Position numbers and translations under genes: made by a program. A DNA stretch of 64,000 nucleotides from Riptortus pedestris (lineage: Eukaryota > Arthropoda > Insecta > Hemiptera > Alydidae), in NCBI GenBank assembly GCA_019009955.1, contig CM032233.1:96380001-96444000 (forward strand), in the 5' to 3' direction. Shown piece by piece: positions 58,949 to 64,000 of this stretch. The notes beneath the pieces were generated by a model. That model searched no databases, was not told where the DNA came from, and was given only the letters and a program-made list of their open reading frames with translations. Numbering within the stretch: the stretch's first letter is position 1; each line of letters starts with the position of its first letter.

Positions 58949-61900
58949 TATATTACAATAAACCCAAATAATGGACTATTGAGGCTGATAAAAGAAATAA
59001 ATTAAAAGTAATATGATATATTTTAAATTAAGCTGCATTAATAGTTTTATTAATTAAATAGTTTATTAATAAAAATAAAATAATCAGAGCTTTCACACTG
59101 GAAATTATAATTGATTCAACAACATGTATGCAGATATAGAAAACATTATATTTACTTTTATCTCACACTTTACACTTTGGCTTTGTCAAAGATTTGAAGG
59201 ATTTTTGTGTAAAAATCGCCCATACCCTGATGGTTAGTCATACGAAAAGCATGGATTGGACCAAAGTTTTAGTAAATTAAATTTTTTGATGTATCATTTT
59301 TGGTCTGTCTCATAATAACAGAGATATTTCAAATTTTCAATTTATCCCCTCTTTAATCCCCCACCCCCTGCCACTCCCCCCCCCACTAGCCCTTAATGAA
59401 CTTGATCTTTCTTTTCCGTATAAAAGTTTAAATTGAAGTTTGGCTTGAATATCTCAAAACTTGTGACCACTAGAGAATGAAAAGACAAACCATGTAAATG
59501 TGTATGTGCATGCGTGTGTATGTGTATTAAATTTTTAAATTCAATCAGACATTGTTTTTGATCCTTCATTTACTATGATTGTAAAGATTTCAAAAAAATA
59601 TTTGTGTGATTTGAACAATCTTAATTAATAGCTCGTTTTTCAAAAAAAAATCTGCTGAAAATGGCTAATTAAAAATTCACTCAAAACAAGTATCAGGCAG
59701 GATTAATTTGAAATGGAATTGTTTACCAGTCTTGGTATCCTTGCTGTTGGGAAGGTGGATATTAAGTAGTTTTTAAGAAAGGGAATCGACGCCTGTATGT
59801 TAGTCTCAGTGTTTGTGACATTTTGTTTTGTTATAAAAGACCACCGTGCCTTTTTTATCTTCTATTATCTGCTCTATTTTTCCAGACTTCAAGTTACAGT
59901 ATCTTGTAAAAAAAAAAAAAACACCTCAGGGGTTGAGTATGCACATTAGAATGAGAGTGAAAATTATAGACATGTACTGTGCATATGTAATATTTTTTAT
60001 TTATTATATGATTATATAAATATACACAATCCACGATGTAATGACAATAAATAAACATTGGAAGTTAATGGGAGTATTTTGCAGGTCTGATCAGAAATTA
60101 AGTCTAGTTGGAAATCCTGGACAATTACTTAAACCACTTCAGACAGAGAATATGTCCTGTGAATATTTATCTCTTGAAACTATGGATAAATGGATAATAT
60201 GTAAGTATTTTTTTTCTTTCTTATTTATGACTTTTTTTTACTCTTTTCTTAATAGTTTGTCTGATCATATGCTTGTTACAAATAACTCACATCAACATTT
60301 CCTGGCGTGTTAAGCCTTTTTATATGTATATAAACTCAGTTAAGTAGAAAATTATTTGTTTGATTTAGAACCAAAATAGTGAAGGTTGATTAATTTGCTT
60401 TTGCAGTTGGTTTTCTTCTTTGCCATCAACATGGATTAGCACAACAAGACCATGGACATAAAATGTGGATTAGTGCTTTAGAATCGAGTTGGGTTATTGC
60501 ACTTTTTAGGGATGAAGTTATCTACATACACTCTTACATTCAAAGTTTATTTGATACTATTAAGGGCTATGGTAAACGAATATCTGAAGTTAAAGACTGT
60601 TTCAATCATGCTATTCAGAAAGCGTAAGAATATTAAATTCTTTACATTTATTAATTTTTATTTTCTGATGTTTTTTTCCTTCCATCTTCTATTAATAACT
60701 TCAAATCTTTAGTTTCTTTAATAATTATTAAGTGTGGTCTAAAACTGACTTTAGCGGTCTGGATCACCTCTTTCTTCTTACTAATGAATTGCCAGTAAAA
60801 ACCGATGGTATAATTTAGCAAGAATTTTTAATTGATCATTATTTCTTTCTTTTCATAAAGTTGGTATTAAAATCAGTCCATGAATTCAATGGTCATGTTT
60901 TATTACATTTTCCATTACTTTTTGTTATTTTTAGATTATTGAATATTGTATTTTTATTGATTCTTTTAATGTTCTTATCTATTTTTAAAGGACATATAAA
61001 CACAGAGAAAGGAGGAAGTTTTTAAGAACAGCTTTGAAAGAACTTGCACTTATTCTCACTGATCAACCAGGTCTACTTGGGCCAAAAGTGTGTGCTAAAT
61101 AGTACCTATTTTCTTATTTTGTAATAATTTAACCAGCTCTAATATGATTTTTAATAAATCTCCACTTATTTTTAGGCTTTATTAATATTTATTGGGCTTT
61201 GTTTTGCTAAAGATGAAGTTTATTGGCTGTTAAGACATAATGATAATCCACCTTTACAGAAAGGTAAAGGCAAAAATGCTGAAGATCTTGTTGATAGGCA
61301 GCTTCCAGAATTATTATTTCATATGGAAGAGCTAAGAAGTAAGTATCTAATAGTATTAGAAATTTTGAAACTTCTTTTAAATTTATCCATATCTTAGTAA
61401 TGTACTGTCTTATTCAAATCAGTCATATCCCTTTATCTAAAATAATATGATTCCCTTTATCTGAAATAATATTCTGAAAGGTTTTGCTCTATAAACCAAC
61501 AATTTTATTTTAAAGCCACTTGATGTTAATTTCAGAATCTATTTATAACTTTAATGTGGGGAACAAATCATGAAGTTAGCAAAATTGGATTGCTCGATTA
61601 GGGTGAAATTATAACTAAGCAAGAATTGGATTATTATTCAAAATTAGTATTCAGTATTTAAAAAAAAAATTAACACTTGGCAGCAAAAAAGAAAAAAAAC
61701 TATTGATTAAAATAAACTAAAGTATGATTTTGCTCCTTAAACTTTTAAGTAACGAAATGACAATGAATTTGAGGAGCCAATCAAGGAAAATATTGAGAAG
61801 TTTCCAATTGAAACATTAATTACATACCTATTTTGAGTACTCTGAAAAGAGGAGGAGCATAGAGAAACCGCTACATATTAAAAAGTTGGCTTACGAAGCT

Positions 61901-62689
61901 AGAAACCTCAAGGAGATGCAGGAGCATTTTCAGGCTTCAGCTGTGTATTGAAAAAAATCTGATGTAGACACTTCATAACTTCCTTGTACTCCTATTTAAA
62001 TAATACAATATCTTCTTTCCAATACATTGGATCAAAAAATGCCATAGAATATAATTTGTAGATCATTTTAGGATAAATAAAAATTGTTGTACAAAATATG
62101 TTTGTATCTCTAATAGTAAAAACGAACTTGCGTTTTTTTAATTTCCACCCCCTTTAAATCCCTCTCCTCCTTTGTCAATTTTAATCCAGAGTGGTGTACC
62201 ACAAGATGGTACACTAGTCCTTAATTTCAACATTATAAAGCTAGTCAATTTGGAGTTATGCAAGATACATACATATGTACTGACATCATGTTGAAAGTCA
62301 AAGTGGCTTCAGAGAAAGTCCATTGAAACCTGAAAACCTAAAATTTTTGCTATTACAATAGGTCCTTTACTTATACAAGGAAGTAAAAATATATGATTAA
62401 TTCTCATTTGACATATAAGTAATGTATTATTTTTTATTTTACTATATGACATTACTTTAGGATGTCAATTATTCTACATGTAATCATTAATTAATATATG
62501 CATTTTTCGCTTTAGTTTTAGTTCGGAAGTATAGCCAAGTAATTCAGAGATATTACATTCAATATTTGAGCGGGTTTGATGCTATTGCTTTAAATCAAAT
62601 GATGCAGAACTTGACTGTTTGTCCTGAAGATGAGAGTATAATTCTATCCTCAATCTGCAGCACAATAGCCAATCTCTCTGTAAAACAAG
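42474..62689 (+). CDS. NCKAP1: NCKAP1 / Hem, WAVE-complex subunit (first 10 coding exons)
   Basis: Exons: 42474-42578, 52075-52179, 54689-54832, 55665-55807, 57403-57564, 60085-60200, 60407-60623, 60991-61087, 61176-61338 and 62516-62689. They total 1426 nt (475 codons plus one base), with all junctions GT-AG and phases consistent. The protein aligns along its whole length with NCKAP1 (Drosophila Hem/Kette), which is about 1,120-1,130 residues, so roughly the first 42% is here; the next exon was not found before the window end. NCKAP1 pairs with CYFIP/Sra1 to form the scaffold that holds WAVE, Abi and HSPC300 inactive until Rac signals at the plasma membrane, and so controls Arp2/3-driven actin branching. 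It is a helical-repeat protein without catalytic residues. The start codon gives the family-typical [16 protein letters not shown]. Intron 1 is very long and full of transposons; intron 8 is only 88 bp. Confidence 0.95.
43298..43612. repeat. 28-bp minisatellite in NCKAP1 intron 1
   Basis: Eleven units of consensus ACAATAAATTGTCTGGTGAC plus GATTAATG, with variants GATGAGGA and GGTGATGA; one unit carries a 7-bp insertion (TGATGTC near 43485). Each unit boundary holds the dyad GACAAT-AA-ATTGTC. Confidence 0.95.
43860..44010 (+). repeat. Possible second tRNA-derived repeat
   Basis: Contains ATGGTAAATCACTCACTAGC and two box B-like stretches (GTCTCAAACCCCG and GTTCAAACCCTGG) separated by a partial duplication of CTATTTTATGCTAGAG. 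The arrangement suggests a rearranged tRNA-derived repeat, but no tail or flanking duplication was found. Confidence 0.35.
44195..44403 (-). repeat. tRNA-derived SINE, diverged copy
   Basis: The reverse complement begins GGGAGCTCAGGTTAGCCATG and continues with the shared AATTTATTTAGTGGCC body; more diverged than the copy at 45440. Confidence 0.7.
45440..45669 (+). repeat. tRNA-derived SINE with target-site duplication
   Basis: The best copy of the family: head GGGGACCCAGGTTGGCCGTG, box A at 45452-45463, box B GGTTCGATTCC at 45508-45518, body with TTTATTTAGTGACAGACTCA and an (AAT)n-like tail. It is flanked by an 11-bp direct repeat AAGAAATAACT (45429-45439 and 45670-45680), which shows retroposition. 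The head resembles a long-variable-arm tRNA (Leu or Ser type), but the anticodon stem no longer pairs, so it is not a tRNA gene. Confidence 0.88.
45911..50076 (+). mobile_element. hAT transposon (4.17 kb) in NCKAP1 intron 1
   Basis: Ends CAGAGTTGGGCA and its inverse are flanked by an exact 8-bp target duplication CCTATTGA (45903-45910 and 50077-50084). Both subterminal zones (45925-46250 and 49850-50050) are packed with GTAGTTAACTAC-type repeats, probably transposase binding sites. The transposase lies at 46288-48071. The 48100-49840 stretch holds no recognisable gene. Perfect target duplication suggests a fairly recent insertion, although the coding region is already broken. Confidence 0.95.
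46288..48071 (+). pseudogene. hAT transposase with one frameshift
   Basis: Two overlapping frames, 46288-47076 and 47028-48071, join into one protein if the frame shifts near 47060. The first has [38 protein letters not shown] (first catalytic Asp region) and [12 protein letters not shown]. The second has [32 protein letters not shown] and the C-terminal dimerisation block [20 protein letters not shown] then [17 protein letters not shown]. The N-terminal BED zinc finger of the family is not readable, so the copy is probably inactive. Activity would need both losses to be sequence or assembly errors. Confidence 0.88.
50828..51739 (-). mobile_element. Tc1/mariner-superfamily deletion derivative (912 bp)
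   Basis: Ends CCAGGTGGGGCAAAAGGTAT and inverted CAGGGTGGGGCAAAAGGTAT with adjoining TA (50826-50827 and 51740-51741). On the minus strand it has an N-terminal piece ([20 protein letters not shown]), then an internal deletion. The catalytic half follows: [40 protein letters not shown] and, after one shift near 51165, [20 protein letters not shown]. It belongs to the group with QQDGAxxH and [10 protein letters not shown] signatures. The first Asp and the middle of the DNA-binding domain are gone. It lies in NCKAP1 intron 1. Confidence 0.9.
52075..52179 (+). CDS. NCKAP1: NCKAP1 coding exon 2
   Basis: Residues 36-70, [20 protein letters not shown] then [15 protein letters not shown]; phase 0 both ends. 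It follows a 9,496-bp intron. Confidence 0.94.
52415..53600 (+). pseudogene. Mariner element relic in NCKAP1 intron 2
   Basis: Left end starts about TTACTAGGTATGTAAATACG. Plus-strand transposase pieces: [14 protein letters not shown], then [40 protein letters not shown] with first catalytic Asp (52998-53060), [14 protein letters not shown] second Asp block (about 53281), and [24 protein letters not shown] third block (about 53390). Many stops and shifts; no matching right end found. Inactive. Confidence 0.78.
54689..54832 (+). CDS. NCKAP1: NCKAP1 coding exon 3
   Basis: Residues 71-118 with [20 protein letters not shown], the most recognisable N-terminal block of the family; phase 0. Confidence 0.95.
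55665..55807 (+). CDS. NCKAP1: NCKAP1 coding exon 4
   Basis: Residues 119-165 plus two bases of 166 ([20 protein letters not shown], then [20 protein letters not shown]). Ends CAAAG|GTAAGA in phase 2. Confidence 0.95.
55840..57380. other. NCKAP1 intron 4 interior
   Basis: Several minus-strand frames of 86-122 codons (55961-56757) occur together but show no domain or conserved motif. The stretch is purine-rich on the plus strand, so open frames may be compositional. It could be an unrecognised repeat. Confidence 0.3.
57403..57564 (+). CDS. NCKAP1: NCKAP1 coding exon 5
   Basis: Completes residue 166 and runs to 219 ([36 protein letters not shown]). Ends TGGAG|GTTAGC, a slightly weak donor, in phase 2. 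Confidence 0.94.
58540..59760. repeat. Dispersed repeat copies in NCKAP1 intron 5
   Basis: About 58560-58680 and 59665-59770 are diverged copies of one repeat (ATTCAYTCAAAA, AGGCAGGATTAAT, AAATGGARTTGT). The first includes CCGTCTGTCACGCAGAAGTT, related to the block at 13668. About 59260-59500 is a copy of the pyrimidine-block family (CATTAATGAACTTGATCTTT relation to 3656-3850). A short (TA)n lies at 58931-58953. Confidence 0.5.
60085..60200 (+). CDS. NCKAP1: NCKAP1 coding exon 6
   Basis: To residue 258. [16 protein letters not shown] is a family block. The N-terminal part ([20 protein letters not shown]) is less conserved, as in other species. Ends in phase 1. Confidence 0.93.
60407..60623 (+). 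CDS. NCKAP1: NCKAP1 coding exon 7
   Basis: To residue 330. [14 protein letters not shown], then [20 protein letters not shown] and [17 protein letters not shown] match the family. Ends in phase 2. Confidence 0.94.
60991..61087 (+). CDS. NCKAP1: NCKAP1 coding exon 8
   Basis: To residue 363. [20 protein letters not shown] then GLLGPK, one of the best conserved stretches in the family. Donor AAA|GTGTGT is non-consensus at +3 to +5 but phase-compatible. Confidence 0.94.
61176..61338 (+). CDS. NCKAP1: NCKAP1 coding exon 9
   Basis: To residue 417. [20 protein letters not shown], then a lysine-rich loop [12 protein letters not shown] and [12 protein letters not shown]. Ends in phase 1. Confidence 0.94.
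61670..61702 (+). repeat. Tc1-type end without a partner
   Basis: AACACTTGGCAGCAAAAAA matches the left end of the Tc1-like element at 18232 (CACTTGGCAGCAAAAAA). No second end or transposase lies nearby in intron 9, so it is a solo end or old fragment. Confidence 0.5.
62030..62330 (+). repeat. Dispersed repeat copy in NCKAP1 intron 9
   Basis: A member of the module family at 3850 and 14140: ATAGAATATAATTTGTAGAT, TTTCCACCCCCTTTAAATCC and a poorly conserved end. No coding content. Confidence 0.4.
62516..62689 (+). CDS. NCKAP1: NCKAP1 coding exon 10
   Basis: To residue 475 plus one base. [20 protein letters not shown], then [12 protein letters not shown] and NLSVKQ. The family continues with an acidic segment that must lie beyond this window. 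Confidence 0.94.
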
Positions 62690-63349
62690 GTAAAATATTT
62701 AAATTTTAACAATTGAAATAATATATAAGACAATATATAGGTAATGTTGGTGGTCAATAAAATAATTATGTGGTACAAATACAAGGTCCTGAATAGCCTT
62801 AGTTGAGGATTACTATATGTAATCCCTATTTGTACTTCTAGGATTCTCTAATATGTATGTAAGAGAAAAACCTATTTAACAAGGTGAATTAGAGCATATT
62901 AAGAGAGTGGAGCATAGCAAGCTATTCAAGAAAATGGTGAATGATACACCAGGTGGAAAAGGAGCAGGGGCAGCCCTAGCCAAAGGCATTTGGATGATCT
63001 GAGAGAGAACTTGCTGAGGCTGGGGTCCAGATTTGGGGGTTTCTAATTTTAGAAATTTGGGGAGCTAGTTACTAATTTTATATTAACTTATGTTTGATGA
63101 AAAACATGGCTGGGTCCCTCAGTGTCCCCATGTTACTGGGAGGGTGTCTAATTTTTAGACTGCAGATCCCTACTCATTTGATGATTCGGTAAAAAGTATG
63201 GAACATTTGGTATCTTCTAGAACTAGTAGAAGGATAGTGGAAGAAGCTAGAGTCTCCGAGTCTCAGTAGAGTTTGATTGTCAAAATGAAGCAAGTTTTCC
63301 GAAAGAAGATGATGAGGCCAGGGTCAGTCACATCTGAAATGAAGATGTC

Positions 63350-63993
63350 ATAGAAAGTTGAAATCAAGGATGAAATTTGTGTTTTTTAAGAAGACGAATT
63401 TCAATCAGAGTAAACTGACATTGATGTTTTGTTTGTGTCTTAAGGATGAAACGATTTGTTTGCGTGAACTGCTCATTAAAAGAAGAAAGCGACCATCAAA
63501 TGTCATTCATATGCCATCTGGGGTTTCCTTGGTGATAAATATTGAAGGTGATATTTTATACATCTTCAAATTGTCTCTTTCACATGACACAATTTTATTG
63601 ATGTACAGACCAATGAGGAGGCTGGGAATTCAATAATCTAATAAAAATTGCAATGATGATCTAGCCTGGATTGATTCTACTCTTTTGTCGGATTACTCCT
63701 GCTTATGGGAGCTGTGTAGAGTAACCAAGAGGCCATTGGTCCAGAATGGAAGAAAACTTATTTACAAAGATGGTGCTTCTTGTTGCTCCATCTCAGAAAG
63801 CTTTTAGTTGAAAAAGCATCAAGAAGTGTAGAATTGAATGAATGAACCATCCGGTAAATACTCAATCCTCAGGCTTATTTGAAATGACGAAAAAATATAT
63901 AGAAATCATTCAAGAAGATCAAAAAGTAAATACAACATGCTCTGTATGTAAAAAGTATATTTGCAAGGAACATAGAGCTAAAAAATGTTCATG
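63350..63993 (+). pseudogene. Possible piggyBac-like transposase relic
   Basis: Frames from about 63358 carry LKDETICLRELLIKRRKRPS with a Lys/Arg-rich run reminiscent of the DE(S/A)M..F.GR...KP region. The last piece before the window end is TTCSVCKKYICKEHRAKKCS and a stop, a Cys/His cluster like the C-terminal ring-type finger of piggyBac transposases. The middle is full of stops. Only the C-terminal cluster is persuasive. It lies in NCKAP1 intron 10. Confidence 0.35.
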
Positions 63994-64000
63994 ATTGAGG

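Noticed and set aside
62690..64000. NCKAP1 exon 11
   Set aside because: The expected family continuation was looked for in all plus frames and not found before the window end, so the gene is left open on the right.

Overview
The window looks like nuclear DNA of an arthropod. It is strongly AT-rich, it has spliced genes with GT-AG introns from 88 bp to about 9.5 kb, and it is packed with Tc1/mariner, hAT, non-LTR and tRNA-SINE sequences plus long (TA)n tracts. A crustacean such as a caligid copepod would fit, but that is an inference from style and no species marker was seen. Two host genes can be reconstructed exon by exon with consistent phases. The rest is mobile DNA or sequence I cannot assign.

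Minus strand, 26540 to 11749: a complete eight-exon gene for a 376-residue protein with a Cys-rich finger, an F-box and a ubiquitin-conjugating (E2) fold whose active-site Cys is Gly. This is the architecture and the substitution of Drosophila Morgue. Its introns hold a Tc1 element, a mariner inverted duplication and a SINE.

Plus strand, 42474 to 62689 and beyond: the first ten coding exons (475 residues) of NCKAP1/Hem, the WAVE-complex subunit. The right edge of the window falls in intron 10. Intron 1 (9.5 kb) holds a 28-bp minisatellite, two SINE copies, a 4.2-kb hAT element with a perfect 8-bp target duplication, and a 912-bp mariner-like deletion derivative.

The left flank (1-11.7 kb) holds mariner relics, a three-unit repeat beginning with a GC-rich hairpin, and LINE relics. 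The region between the two genes (26.6-42.4 kb) holds a claspin-like fragment beside a PPT-plus-LTR, an 88-bp foldback with a hammerhead-like core, a 648-bp hAT derivative, a TIR element containing a piece of reverse transcriptase, a related 1.4-kb non-LTR retrotransposon, and an array of about 112-bp repeats ending some 500 bp before the NCKAP1 start codon. No rRNA, free-standing tRNA gene, CRISPR or operon-like organisation was seen. The two host genes are unrelated in function: one belongs to ubiquitin/apoptosis control, the other to actin assembly.
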